Source of the DNA: Aplidium turbinatum
Taxonomy: Eukaryota > Chordata > Ascidiacea > Aplousobranchia > Polyclinidae
DNA length: 64,000 bases
Direction: 5' to 3'
Assembly: GCA_918807975.1 (NCBI GenBank)
Contig: OU964934.1
Location: 8,494,001-8,558,000, forward strand
Shown here: one piece after another, positions 34,201 through 49,200 of the stretch
How the letters are laid out: each line of letters opens with the position of its first letter
Position numbering within the stretch: position 1 is the stretch's first letter
Made by a program: the position numbers and the translations under genes
The notes under the pieces: model-generated
The model's database searches: none
What the model was told of the DNA's origin: nothing
What the model saw: the letters and a program-made list of their open reading frames with translations, nothing else

Positions 34201-37200
34201 TCTTGAAATTAAAAAGGTATTACGACATTATGAAATGGAAACACTCACGGGCAGGTGAAGAGCGGGAACCAAATTCGATCTTGACGACCGGATCGCTTTT
34301 GACGTCAGCGATCGGTTTGTTCAGGTGATTGGTGACTGGGGCGATCTCTAACGGCTCCTCCTTAACTGGTTGCAGTGTTGCCACCATCTGTTTAAAAAAA
34401 AACAATCAGTGATCACAGTTGCAGGGTTACAATCCGAACAAACTGGGTTAACTTGTAAATAGCAACGTTCTGGTGATCCTCCACTGCCCACCTGTTCCTT
34501 TTTCATTTCTGGTTTCTTTGGTGAGTCTTTGTAGTTGCTATCACTCGAATCAGAGTCGGACTTCTGAAATTTTTCAAGCAGGTTAGAAGAGCCTTCTTTG
34601 CGATGAATAATAATATAAGCAAAAAACAAAGAGGTTGGATATGAAAGGGCAGGAAACGTTACTTTATTGAAAAAAGTTGATCTTACTTCTGCATCTGTGT
34701 CTTCATCCGATCCCGAATCGTCATCATCATCGGAAGATGAAGAGCTAGTTGCGGGTGGAGGTGTGTTCTTACGAGGAGGAGTGTCGGGCTCAATTAATGG
34801 CTTCCAGATGTTGTCGCTCTCGGCGATCACCTGAAGAAGAAACAGAGAAAAATAACTTGATTTGCAAATCAGATTCTATAATAATGGTACGGTACACAAT
34901 ACACTTACATCACAATACACTTACATCACAATACATATAATTTATGAACATAGAAGAACGCATAAGTTCTTGATGTTTAAGGAGTTTACGTTTAAGGAAC
35001 GCATTTAAACATAATTTTTGCGATTTCATGTTTATAGATGAGGTGTACGTAACGGGTAGTACACAACACTTCTGATAGAGTGGAGCTGCTGTGGTTGTTC
35101 GTTCGCTGAATGTTATAGCTCGTATAATTCTGTTTTGCAAGACCAAAATTCGATTCTATTGTTGTTAAGATAATATGTGAAATAGGAAGACACAAAAACC
35201 ACGTTGAAGAAGACAGGGCTGAGATAACTCATGTTCAACGGTGACTTGGCCACAAAATGTAAAGAAGCTACATTTATGAATGACCATGAAGAAAAAGATG
35301 TTCCCATCCAAGTAAAGTTGCCCATTTCACATTGTTTCGTCGTCTAGCAACGTTGAAATCATAAAAAAGGCAAGACTTTCCAGCTGGGTTAGTAATTTCT
35401 TTGATAGCGAAGACATGCAAACATAACATTGTTTTACTACACCAAGCTATCGTTAACACAATTGCATTGATGTTTATCAAGCTACCTTTGCAATTGCAGA
35501 GTCAGGGTCGGTATGATTTTCTTCTACTAAGCGTTTACGAAGAATTTCTATTTCTTCCTTTTCCTTTTTGCGATCTCTGTCGTCCGCTTCGATCTCTCGC
35601 TCTCTTTCACGGAGTCGTTTCGACAACGAATTCCCTCTGAAGTGTAATGGAAAGATAAAAAATAAATACAACTTTCAAGCTCCCATGTACTTTCATGAAA
35701 GTCTTCTATTTATTACAGAATAAATTGATAAAAAAAATTATGTGTCGTGTCCATGAAAGCAAACGAAAGTTGGGTTTTAAAAAAATCAACTTTGAAATGT
35801 TTTTATACTGCTGAAACGCATTATCACAAATATGTACAGATGAAATTCGAACGCAAACTATGTAAGGGTGTTGCTTGTTAATGTTTCCAAATACCCTTCC
35901 GAAAATCAACGCGTGTTGGGTGATTGACACACGCACCTACATAGCAGCCATGCCACTTACACGTAATATTTGGCATCACTGCGATCATCTTCGTAATCGG
36001 CAAGAAACTCGCGGAGTCGTTTGGCTTCCCGGACCATTTCCTTTCGCTCGGTCTCTTGTCGCTCTTCACGCTTTTCCAAAAGCCTCTTCTGTCGCCTTTC
36101 GCGTGCCTCGTAAAGCCGTAGCCGCTGATAAAGAAAGTTTGGTCTGAGACGCCAAGATATTGGAAAACAGTTTTTTCGTCAAGGACGTCTCTAGCGAAGT
36201 CTCTAGCGTCTCTATAAGCTGTTTTTAAACCAAAAGTACAAAAATTTTTACTTCTTCCATGAATTACACTTAACCCTAGCTAGTAAAAACTGCGGGGACA
36301 AGAAAAAAAAAATTTTCCTAATCAATCATTAAGTACTCTGAAGTCGCTATTTTGTAATTTCAAAAGAGCCATGGCATATGTCAGGGGTGTCCAAAGCCCG
36401 GTCCGCGATACGTTTTTGTATAGCCCGCGCCTGTTGTTGCGCAATATGTTATTTTTGGGCCGCAGACACACAGAAATCATATCAATTCGACTTGCATTTA
36501 AATAAAATTAATCAAGACAGCATTTTCTTACAAAAAAGGAAAAAGCCGGACGAAAAGTTAGAATCATTATTGCGTCATAATTGCAAAATCAACCATTATT
36601 GTCAAGAGCACAGTGCTGTGCGATACCCTGATACAGTCGAGCATTCATTCATTTCCTTGTTGTTAACGAATTCAACGACCGTTTTCGGGATCTTGCTAGT
36701 CGTTTTTTGCATTGATTCAACGTCTAGACGTTGAATCAATGTAAAAAAACTTGTGATTTTCGGTCTGGGTAGTTCTGTCATTGCATGGTCAGACTCACTT
36801 CCTGGTACGCGGCTTCCTTTTCCTTGATCTTTCTTTCAAGCTTGCGCCGTTCATGTGCCTCAAAATCTTCGTCATCTTCACCTCTCCTCCAAGGCATCGG
36901 ACTTCGAGATGAACTTCTCTTTCGTCTTGGAGGAGGGCTTCTAGTCTTTCGTCGTGGAGGAGGACTTCTAGTCCGTCTTGGAGGAGACCTATGGATTTAT
37001 TTTGCGGAATATTAAAAACACAAAGACATACAAGAGTAAGACACAGAGTTCAAGCAATGAAGAGTTTTCAAATATAAACCATTAAGTTCAGCTCACAATC
37101 ATATGATCTGATGCTTGCTATCAAGTAGTCTATTATGGCTTGGAATTAAAGTTACCTTCTGATTGGCACTCTCACTGGGGACCGGCTGCGCTTTCGACGA

Positions 37201-40200
37201 ATCATTGGTGACCGACGTGAATCGCTTCTGCGCGGTGGAGGCGATGCGCTCCGTGATCGACGAATGCTGGTCCTTGGACTGCGGGCTCGTCTGAACATTT
37301 TGAAATTGTGCGATATTTATTTTTGGAATACAAACAAGGGTATGATCACATCTGTAAAAATGTACTGGTGCAATAGCTCAGTCGTCAGATCACTCGGCAT
37401 GCGACAACTCAGCAAGTACATATCAGCTACTGTTCAAGTCAGCAGATGAGGTTTTCAGCTAGTAGGCTATCAAGTCCGCAATCACCAGATCAGCAAAGCG
37501 ACAACTCAAAAAGTTTAATTTCGCAAGTGATATCTGAACAAGTCTAAACTCAGCGAGTTCCAATTGAGCACGTGCCAACTCAGCAAGTCCCAACAGCAAT
37601 TTACAACTGAGCAGTTTCCACCCAAGCAATTTCTAACTGAGCAAATTCGAACCAACTAATAACAACCATGTTGTCTCTGTCTCTGTAACTGTGGTGTAAG
37701 AAATCTTTTTGAACTGGTAGTAAAAAGCAACACAGCTTATACAGCTTGCATCCCATAGCATGTTTGAACATTTTTTCAAGATTCCACACATTTCGATAGA
37801 AACCCTCTATCATCATGACTTGCTCGGCTGGGACTTGCTCGGTTGGCACTTGCTCTACTGTAGTTTCTCAGTGCGGACTTCCTTGGTCATCGCTTGCTAA
37901 ATTGAATTTACTGACTTGTGACATGCCGAGTTTCGGCTTGCTCAGTCTCATCATTTGCCAACTTCAGCCACTTGCTGAAATGTTGTTAGCTCAGTTGTCA
38001 CATGCTCAACTGTTATTTGCATAGTTCACAACTGCCGACTTGTAGAAGACTCATCTGGCAGTCATTGCCGTCTTTCAATGGTATGAGGTACAATACAGAT
38101 CCACGAAAAATGTCGTGGTAAAAAGTGGTGGAAATCCACATTTTAAAAATAACACAACCTAGTGTGGAAAGCCTTAAAAATAGCCATTTTAACAGCACAT
38201 CAAATCAATGATATATGACCCGGGACCTAAGCAAGAGAACATCGTTCCCTTCCTACTACACATCGGAAACTGACCTTACCAAACTCATTTGAATGATAAG
38301 CTGTGTATGATAATAATGCAGGGGTAGAATAACTTTCTGCTCAAAGAAAGGTCCAGAAACATCATAGTTGTCCTAGCGCAATGATACCCGAATGTTGCGC
38401 CTCACACCAGTGCCGATGTATGAGACAAAGGAGGCAAGAATATGCGTCTTTCTCATTGAACACCTCACCTGTCCCGATCTTCTCTTTCGCTCCGACTACT
38501 CCGGGAAGATGAAGATTTATCCTTAGACGAGTGATCTTTATCATCTCTAGAGCGAGACGATTTCTCTTTCTGAGTTTTTAGTTTTTCCTCATGCAACTGT
38601 AAACAGGAGTTTATTTAGTTGAGGCTAATTTGCGTCCGAAGATTGTTGGTGAGTTCATGGTACATTGTATCTATGTCAATAAGCGATTTAACAGCAAAAC
38701 GAAAGTTTTGCTGCAGGAATAACTAAGATGATTATGTCAAAAAAATCCAATCGATTGCAACCTGCAAGAAATGTGGTTAATACAAAAAACAATTAGAGCA
38801 AAAAGCTTCTTAAAAATAGGAATAAACACTAATTTCAACTCTAAACATTGATGAAATATCAGTTCAAAGCATGAGAATATAGTCGGCCATCGTTATCATC
38901 TTCGTTGATTAAAGTTGAAATTTACAGGGGGAACTCGCACACAACGAAAATAAAATGCACAAAAGCTTTAAAGAAACATCAATAACACAACAAGCAAATA
39001 TTAATCAGTCTTGACACTAATCTATTTTACTCCAGCATATAAAATGGGTTATCCTCAAGGTGTTTCTGGGAGATTGTAGCATCCAAGGGCCTGGTATCTT
39101 GAAGCCAAGAAAATGCAACTCTGAAATCTGTTAAATTGCGTTTTGTAATGTAATTTCAACGGAAAGATTAAGCTAAGCCAACAGTGAATTCAGCTTTCCT
39201 AAAACTAACGAAAAAAAAGTAGCAGTGTTTATTTTAACGAGCTGTAAAAATTACAAATTTTATTATTAAGCTAGGAAGCCATTTAATCATCTTCACAACG
39301 ACGAAACCTTTGTTTCACTAAAATATTAGACTTCAGAAGTAAAAGCTTGATTTTAAAAAGTTCCAGCACAATTTTTTTTTTTAAAGGACAAAAACATGTT
39401 TTCAGTTGGGGTGCCAGCCTTTTCGAGAAACTTCTAAATTTAGATCACACCATTGCTTCAGGAAGGGGACATATCATAAGCTTATTTACTATCTTGGGAA
39501 GGTGAGTCTCTTGCAAGTAGAAAAAGAAATTATCAATCAACCCCACAATTAAAATCAAGGCCTGTATAAAGTTTCGTTTTTCTACTTATCAGAAAACAGA
39601 AAGAAATTGTTTAGCTTGCATAAGCCTGGGGATGTTCAAAAATACAATTTGCCGTACAAAGTTAATTTTTTTTTCTTTTAAGTAGACTTAACAGACCAAT
39701 GTTTAAACTGGTTCAAGAGTAATTTGGTGATGTTTTCACGTGGAACAGCATGATGATCTATATTAGAACAGTGCAAGGCCTACAAAAATAGATGGCCTTT
39801 AGTTCTGAAGGCTTGTGCACTGTGTTTAGGCCATCTACTTTCGTAGGCCACGGAACAGTATCTTAGCTTCCCTCAAGCCTTTCATCAACTGATTGAAAAA
39901 AATATGTTGGTGTTTTAGAAAAGACTTGTGCTGGAACTTTGCTGTGTCAAAAACCTTCGTCCATATTTCAGCAAAAATGAGTACTAGTTTTGTTAAGCAG
40001 CATGTTTAACTTATACACTCAGACCATAAAAAGATATTATGCTTTGGATCAAGCCTAGTGAACAGATGGTATTTGTTTAAAGTTTTATAGTTATGTTCGT
40101 AACATTTAAACGCAAGCAGCGTGCACAGTTCTCTAATCACCTTAAGGCTAATATGATAATTTCACCTTCAAGCGCGAACCATGAAGAGTATCAAAATTCC

Positions 40201-43200
40201 ACCTTGCAGTTCGCCATAGTTGGTAGAAGAGCCAAGAATGGAGGCTGGGCACCTCTTTTAGTTTTTTTTATTACAAATTTCTACCTAAACTTAGCTAAAG
40301 AACGAAAAACAATGTTGTTTTCTAATCGATGATGCTGCAAGTTATAGGAGTAAATTGAAGAGTCGGTTATGCTCAAGCCACAAATTTATGTTAATTTCTG
40401 TATTCTGTAACTAAAGTAGAATTGTGGTACATTTTTTTTGGAAATCCAGTCTGACTTTAGAAAAAATTGAAGACTACAATCTACAGTGTATGATTATCTG
40501 TTAAAAGCGGCGGTGTATAAGGGTGTAAGGAATGCTCTATTGTAAATCACGACTAGAAATATAACGGCTTAAGAAAGAATTCCTATGTTACATCACACAT
40601 TTTTTTGCATGAATTAAAAAGCGTAATAGCTTCTGCTGCTACTGAGGTGTGGTAAAAAAGACGTTAAGCTGGTTTTGCTCAAGAAGCGGGATTATCATCG
40701 ATTATTATCGAGGAACAGACCGCAGACCACATCATCAATGACTGCTCCATCTTAGAGCCACCTAACGGAATGGAAGGTCTGCGTGTCATGGATGATGAAA
40801 CCATAGACCCGGCCCCAGAGGCTCACACGACGACGACGATCATTTATCAAAACGACAAAATGATAATAAAAAAATAAAAAAAAACTGCAGCTCAATGTGT
40901 CTGTAGTGCATGCATTTTGCAATTGTATCCACATAATGTTTTATCGATGCTTCTCTGTTACATAAAGTTGTTTTTAAATCGCAGAACAGCACTATCGCAG
41001 AAGTAATTGAATAGATGCTGAAGTTCGTGTGAGAGATTCAGCATTATTTTGATTCATCTTGAGAAAAAACTGAAGGCGCCGAGATAATGAGAAAGGACAA
41101 GAACTTCCTAAATCGAACTAGGCTGTTGATGACATCCCACTAAGAGAGAAGTTTCTTTAGTACCACACCTCAATGCAACGTAAGTTGAAAGCAAATCTTC
41201 ACAAATAAAACATTGCTATTATGTCTAGACTCTATGCATAAAAAACTTTAAAATCGAATCAAACTGCTATGCATCAAAATTAGGTGATGTCGGTCAGGAA
41301 ACACACGTCACATAACTACTTGCAGGGCAATGTTTCATTCGTGAAAATTTTCTTTCGTCCTAACAATGACACATTGAAATTGCACCCTAATTTCGAATGC
41401 ACGGCCCAATGTTATGAAAATCTGAGTTAAAAAGGTCAACGGTTCGACACCCCTCCAAAACTGTGTCTTGGCAATGCACTTAAAAACATTCTTAGTAGAT
41501 AAAGTTTGACTTTCTTGCCATCCAAAATTCAAATCTTCGCCTTAGGACGCGGTAACACTGTGGCAACTAGCTGTAAAAGTAAACTAGAATTCCCATAGAC
41601 GTAAAGACAATGCAATCAATGCGGTTTTAACTAGAAATGTAAATAAAAGTACACAGTTTGACATACGCTCGCTGAACCTCGTCATAAAGTAGGGAAACAA
41701 AAGAGAAACAATCAGACAATAATCTTCGTTGCTTCTTGTTGAAAGTCCACTTTCGTAACCAGCATTGTCCTTTGTTTGCGGTACATCAGTTAGAAAAGGA
41801 ACGAGAAAACTATCCAAGTCATTACTTCCACTAAATTTTACTGTTATTTGCTCAAAATTAAATTACAAATGTTACTTCAACTACAGTTACAAATGCATCG
41901 ATTTTAATCATAGTACAAACCTCAAAGAACTTGATATTCCTTTTTCTCTCTGTTGAACTTAGAAAATAGATTGGTTATAATTACATGACATTAAGCTTAG
42001 ATGTTACTTTCCACAAACCTTTTGAGTTTCACGAAAGGAGCGAATTTCCTTGCTGATAAAAGTTTTTTGGTCTTCTTCTAATTCAAGCTCTTGTAAGTTT
42101 TCCTGCAAATAAGAGAAAACGTCTATCAGAGAACAAAAAATGATATCTAATTGTCCACCAATGATGATGCTAGTCTGTCGACTTAAAATGCAGAAGAGTT
42201 TGACGTAAATAAATACTGATGCTTGCTGGATTTAACTACGCAACTGCGGCATCATTTCTTTATGAACTTATCTGTATGTACCGTACTGCATTAATGAATG
42301 CACTGCATGTATGAAAGGACTGTATGTATGTACTGCACGTATGAAAGCACTGTGTGTATGAATGTACTGCATGTATGACTGTATGTATGTACTGCAATGT
42401 ACGCAATACCCCAACGGCGAACAGGTGGATAAATTCCATCAAGCTCGAGGCTCAAGTTGTCAACCTCCTTGTGGTGAGACCTGGTAATTGATTCTTGCAA
42501 TTAAGCGAATGACAACAAGTCGAGACAGCAATTGTAGCTCACAGAGCTCCATCCCGCACAGAGTGATGCCGACCCAGAGCATGCACCACCCTTCATGTCT
42601 CATAGCTGTTCAGGGCGGGCAACTTCGGTTGTCGTATGGGAAGGCATCACTTTGCTGCAGTTGAATGTGGAAGGTCTCACCAAGTCTAAAATCGACATCT
42701 TAGTTCAACTAGTGAAGGCCAACCAAGTAACGGCTATTCTTCTACAGGAGACGCACGTCACCAGCAGTGCTGTTCTGAAAATTCACTGTCCAGTGTTTCG
42801 ACCGGCAGAACATGTGGATCTCATAGACCCTGATATGAAGACATTGCACTAATGCAACAATTGGGAGATGTTGCCTGAATAGCTGCCTCATAAGCAAGAA
42901 GAAGAACGAATGTGAAGGCGGATGAAGGCTGCAGCATGTCACCACTCACCAGCTCCAATCGTTTTGGCTTGTCTTGCCATTGGACAAAGCTGATGGTCTT
43001 GTCAAGTTTATGCGTGTTTGCTGAGTGTGCGCCATCAAGTCCACGATAATCAAACCACGCACATTGCACAAGCGTCTTCGCAAGACTTTATTGTGAAGAT
43101 CATCATCCTCGAAGACGAGGGATAGCCATCATGTATGTACTGCATATGTGAATGTGCTGCACTTATGTATGTCCTGGCTACATGTATAAATGCACTACAT

Positions 43201-46200
43201 GTATCAATGCACTGCATGGCATGTATGAAAGCACTGCATGTGTGTATGTACTGGATGTGCTGTGTATGCAATTATGTATGTACTGCAATGATGTGCAGCT
43301 AAACTGGGAGTATCTCTGCAAACACCATTGACCAGCATCGCGATTATGCAATGAAGAGACAATTACCTCAACGTTTTGGGACTCGCGCACAGTTGGGTCA
43401 GGTTTCAATATTTGCATCACTTCTTTTTCAGCGTTAGCAGGTTTGGGAGCGTTCAGCTCACTGGCGTACTCCTGGATGAGACCGTTCAGGCCTGCACGGA
43501 CCTCATCTACGCCTGGAGGCTTACTGGGAGATTCTTTGTCATCCTGTTATTGGAATGTTTTTTTTTTATGATGCAAAAGAGTGAATGATAAAATAGGTTA
43601 AATCATTAAAGGGTTATTTACTCACTTTTATTGCATTAAAACTACTAACCAATACTTAGTTATTTTGATGTAGCTGTTAACTTTGAAGTCTAAAACTGGA
43701 GGCGTAAATGCTTTTGGTTGGCATAAAGTCATACATAACATTTTAAGCTTGAGTTTTATGTAAACACATGGGTTGGAGACTGACTTTGTCGGCAATCATG
43801 ACACGACGGCAATCAAAACGGGTCATGTAAAATAGATGATGACTTCACCACTAAACTTGGCGGCAAAAAGCTACAATGAGCAAATTTACAAAACAGCAGC
43901 TTTTTACATCAGGTTATATAAGTTTAGGCTAACGATTACATTGAACACAAAGCTTGAATGTGACATAAAATTTTCATACCGCAATCCCTTTTTGCTTTTT
44001 CCATTCATCGATAAGATCCTGGGTTTTTGAGTCAACTTTCACCTAAAATTGAAAAGGAATTTCATACTCTTACTCTTGTCATGCTCAGGAACTTCAAAAT
44101 GGTAAAATTAATCAGTTACCAAGCAGTGGACTTTAGAAATTCTGAACATAACTGCAATGCCGACACGAATCGAAACAATTTGAATACTTATCCCATATCC
44201 CAACTGCACATGTCAAACAGACACAGTAATAATGTAAGTTTTCTGTGCCGTGTAAAATGGTCGTGTGCCATTACTTGGAACCGAACAGGATCCTTTGACC
44301 AGCCAAACCAATAGTACGCACTTAAACTGAAAAGTTATGTTGAGATATCATAAGTTTGAATTTCTCTGATCTTGGGTAAATAATCTAACCTACCAATAGT
44401 TTTTTATCTCCTAACATGTAGTCTTTCAGCACGAAAATGGCACGCAGCGCCGACTCCGGGTCTTTGTATTCGCAGAAGCCAAATGCTGAGAACACAAATA
44501 AGATTCGTTTAATTACGAACTATCAAAGCTCGAACTCTTGTAAGAAACCACAAAACAGAGATTTCTTCAGTAGGAATCGATACAAACACGCAAATATATC
44601 TCATTTTTCGATTTCAATCAGCTAATACTTGTCCACAAAATTATGCCAACCTTGAAGTTTCCCAGAAGGGCCTTGCACTCGTTTCCAAGTGTAAACTGAA
44701 CCGCATTTCTGCAAAATAACAATCTTGTTTTGATGCAACTAACGAGAAATTACAGAACAAAACTCAAACACATATGAAAAAGTGCATATTCTGTATATCG
44801 ATACAAATAGTATAGGGCAACACTGACACTATTGTTGCCCAAAATGAAATCAAAGCTCTCAAATTCGTGTTTGGAAAAAGAAAAATAGTAATATAATCGC
44901 TTCAGTCCTTTAATATTTTTAACAACCATTTAAATGTAGGTTCACATCTAAATCATTAAAGACAGGATTAAAGAGCTTTGGAATAAAGTTCACTTTGTTG
45001 TACCATCATCATCCACTCAGTCCATTTGGACTCTCGGTCATTCTACAAATTTTTTCCCTCCACTGTGTTAAAACCAACCGTTCTCCTGAAAGTGGTGAGA
45101 GGTGGCAACAACATAATATGCTACATACGTTGGTTAACGGCTCTCTGGTCATGGCAACCTACCCCAGAACTTTGCGAAAATACTCTATTTGCTGTACTAC
45201 AGACATACAAATCTGAGTAACGCCAATGGGTTCAACATATTTTCTATTCAATTCTTTTTTATGCATAAAATGTATGAACATAACATAAACAATTCAGGGA
45301 AAATCCTTTCAACACATTGTTGTGTTATCAGGAGAGCACAAATACAAGATAGGCAAAAAATACCTAACCAAAACCATACTAATGCATCGACGCCACAGAA
45401 AAATTGCAGTTATAACATGGTAAGTGAAAGTAATAATCAAGATACTCATTACTCACCATTAACATTTGCCTGACCAAGGTATCGGATGCACGGTCTGTTA
45501 TGTTGCCAACAAAGACTGTGATGGCGGGATCATTGGAATTGTCGGAATTATTCTGTTGGGTAGTCTGGAAAATGTAAAGCTTTTGGTTAGATTGAAAAGT
45601 TGTGCAACAGAAATGGCAACTGAAAAAATCCGCTTGATTTTAACTATAAAACCACAATATAATGAGTTTGAAACAAGTAAAGCACCGGTAAGTCAAAAAA
45701 GATTCAATCAAAAAGATTAAAGAATATGTTGGGTGTAACCGATGTAGTAACAAATAACATGTTGTATAATATATGACTATATATTTTGTTATAATAAACA
45801 CTGTTAAACAGGGTATTCAACTATTCATCTGGTATAAGAGATTGTAGCACACACTTTTCATCTGCTAGTATGTCAATTAAGTGAGAGAGAAAGGTTTAAG
45901 AAAAAGTAAAAACTGATTGTTTGATGTGATGGGTGCCCTGATAAACAAGATGAGGAACACACAAAAATAATTCACAACCAGATGCAAGAAACACTCACAC
46001 TATCGTTTTCTTTCTTAGCTTCTTCTGTCGTTGCTCCAGAAGTAGCATTTTTCTGAACATCAGAAGACTGTATCCATATCTTAGAAGAAATACCGTACAT
46101 TATATACTTATTTTTCTTTATTCAACCATTGTCAGTAGATCAGAAGTGCTCATTTATTTTAAGCATTGTTTAATGATACGGTAGCTCACAGTTGACTTCA

Positions 46201-49200
46201 GTACTATTCTAAACATTGATCCAAACTTGTCAGTAGAATTCATCTAATTTGTCAGCTTACCTTATTTGTCACATCTTGTCGTTTCCGGTAGAAGTTATTA
46301 TTATTATTATAATAATTATTGTTTTGGCCTATTTGTATAATTTGTCAATTTTTTCTAATCGCTTTGAGGTGACAAATTAGGCGAATTCAATTGTATAAGA
46401 CAGCGGTTCTCAACCAGTGGGCCATGGCTCACTGGTGGGCCATAGAAGCATTTTGAGGTGGGCCACAGACATATTTAAAATATTGAAAGATTTATTGAAA
46501 CGTTTTGTTTCATTTTTGTCATTATAGTCAATTTTACACTTGTGTGTTTGTTTAGTTACAATGAATGATGCTGCTGTTTTTAGCTACAAAGTAGCAATCA
46601 TCATTCTAATCATTGGAACATACAGTTTTACATCAACTCAGTTTTTACAACACTTTATGATGTAATAGACTAGTTTGCGGTTACAATTAAGCCATCTTTA
46701 TAAGTGGTAGCCTTGTTGAACTTCTGCAGATCCGCTTTTTAGTACGTGCAGCAGTTTATTTTGTGGATTCTTTTGGGGAGGAATTGACAATACTTGAGGC
46801 TTTAAGTTTGATGAAAATTACATTCAGTATGTACATCAATTTTTGATAAATAAGAAAGAAAGAACAATGTGTAGTATGTTGTAAAGTTCTTAGTCATCAT
46901 TCATTTGATACACAAACAAGCCCCTGTATCGAAAACTCTTTCAGAATCTCTTCAAAAGGTTCTGAACACAGTTATCAAGACGGTTAGCTTTGTAAATGAT
47001 GGAGCATTAAACACACGACTATTCAGAAAATTATGCTCTATGAATGCTGAATACTTAACTCGGGTCCGTTGTCTGTCCAAGGGCAATGTTTCAGCAAGAT
47101 TTTTTGAACTACGGGAAGTATTAAAAGAATTTCTGAACATGCAAGGAAAGTACGAATTGGAACCTTGCTTTAGGGATAGTACCTTAATGTCCAAACTTGC
47201 ATATTTAGTTGATATTTTTGACCAATTGAATTTGACCAAGCTTCGTAGCTTAAAGCTCAAGCTACGAAGAAGGAATACAACTGTAGCCTACTTGACTTTA
47301 TCAACGCTCTAAATGCGTTTGTTCAAAAGCTTGAAAACTGGAAACAAAAAGCTGAATAGTAAAATTTTGCAATGTTTGAGACCCTTTTATCTGTGGTTGA
47401 AGATAACTTGGATTTATCGTCTGAAATGTAGCAACATCTTGTTAATTTCCGAAAAGAATGTTTAAACTACTTTCCTGAAATATCTGCTGTTGATTTAAAG
47501 CTGGTGAGAAACCCCTTTGCAATTCCAAATAAAAAAGTTTTTGACGACTTACAAAGTGAGCTCATTGACTTGAGAAACAACTGTACTTGTAAAGACATGT
47601 TTGAGACCTTATCAATCTGTGTATTTTTGGGCAAGGGTTTGTGCTTCTTATCAGCGTATCGGTAAAGAATGTATAAAAATGCTGCTGCATTTCAGCAGTA
47701 CGTATTTATGTGAAGCAGGGTTTCCACTTTGGTGCAGATGAAAACGAAGGCTCGGAAGCGACTTGAAGTGGAAGATGGTTTTTTTGAGCGCTATCTTTAA
47801 CCCTTCCAGAAATTGATATGTTGTTTAATAATGTTCAGGAGCAAGCATCTCTCATCTCATGGTCGGATGAATAAATAATCTGTTTTGAAATATGTTCTGT
47901 TGCCTTTTGTTTATGAACCTTTTTTGTAGTTTTTTTTTTTTATATAAAAATTGAATGGGCCACAGAACTTTTATGCAAACAAAAATGGGCCACGAATGAA
48001 AAAAGGTTGAGAACCACTGGTATAAGAGATGAAGAGCAGTTTTTGAGCCAAATTGAATAAATTTACTAAGAAATCAAGGTGATTGTGATTACTGCATACC
48101 TGTTGATTGCTGGACTGTACAACTGGATTAGTCATCATTTGGGGCATTGGCTGGGGCTGTATAGTCTGTACATACCCTTGTGATTGGCTGATCACTGGTC
48201 GCATCACAGGCCTCACCATCACTTGAGAAACAGGCACCTGTATGGCAGATGTGGCAAGAAAAATGTTATGAACTAGTCCAATTAAAACATGATTTATCAC
48301 ATAATTCATAGTAAAGTAGTTTAAATTGAAGATATGGCAAATGCAGGTATGCAGTCACTACAACAACCCTTTTCAACCTTTAAAACCACAGTATGCACTT
48401 TTTTTCATTTTGCAATATTTTTATCACATAAAAACATATGAACACACATCACATCAATATTCACATGAAAACAAATTGCTGCAAACTAACTATTTTTGGT
48501 TTATGCAATTTGTTTTCATTCTTTGTGGAATAACAATGGAAAGGTTTGTTTAATAAATTTTTCATCAATTGACTTTTAAATCAATGGTTTAAGTCATAAT
48601 GGATTGATTTGAATTCAACCCTGATTTACTTCACTCGCTACTGCTCTCAGGCACTTTTAAGACATGTGAAATAAACTTTGCTTTAATAGCAGCAGCAATG
48701 AAAATTATTATACAACTATCAAGAGTAGTAGTACTTTTTATTTAACTGTTCAAGTAGCCTATAAATCTGCAATGGTAAAGTGGGGCTACAACATGGGCCC
48801 AGTTACATGTATCTGTGGCACCAAATCCCTAATAGCCGACCATCTTCTTGTGTGCTCCCAGCTTACCAGTGCAGCAAGTGGGATCTTTCAATATACAACT
48901 CTGTCGCAAAAAATAGTGTTGATCTGTGGTGTAAGACTTAATACTAATAGATGAAGAAGCTGAGTAGGTACCGGTAGTGAGATTTTACACAAAAACTTTG
49001 AGTGCTGGGATTGTAAAGTGTTTTTAAAATACAATTTGGGTTTGGGTAGCAAGGTAACTTTTTTAAACCATGTTGTTGCTGAGTTATATCTTTTTAAAAT
49101 CTACCAAGAACCTACACCCAAAACTCAACATGTTTTCCACGATTAAAAACATTATTAATCACTTGGACTAAACTCACAAATGTGTTGCAAAACAAAAGAA

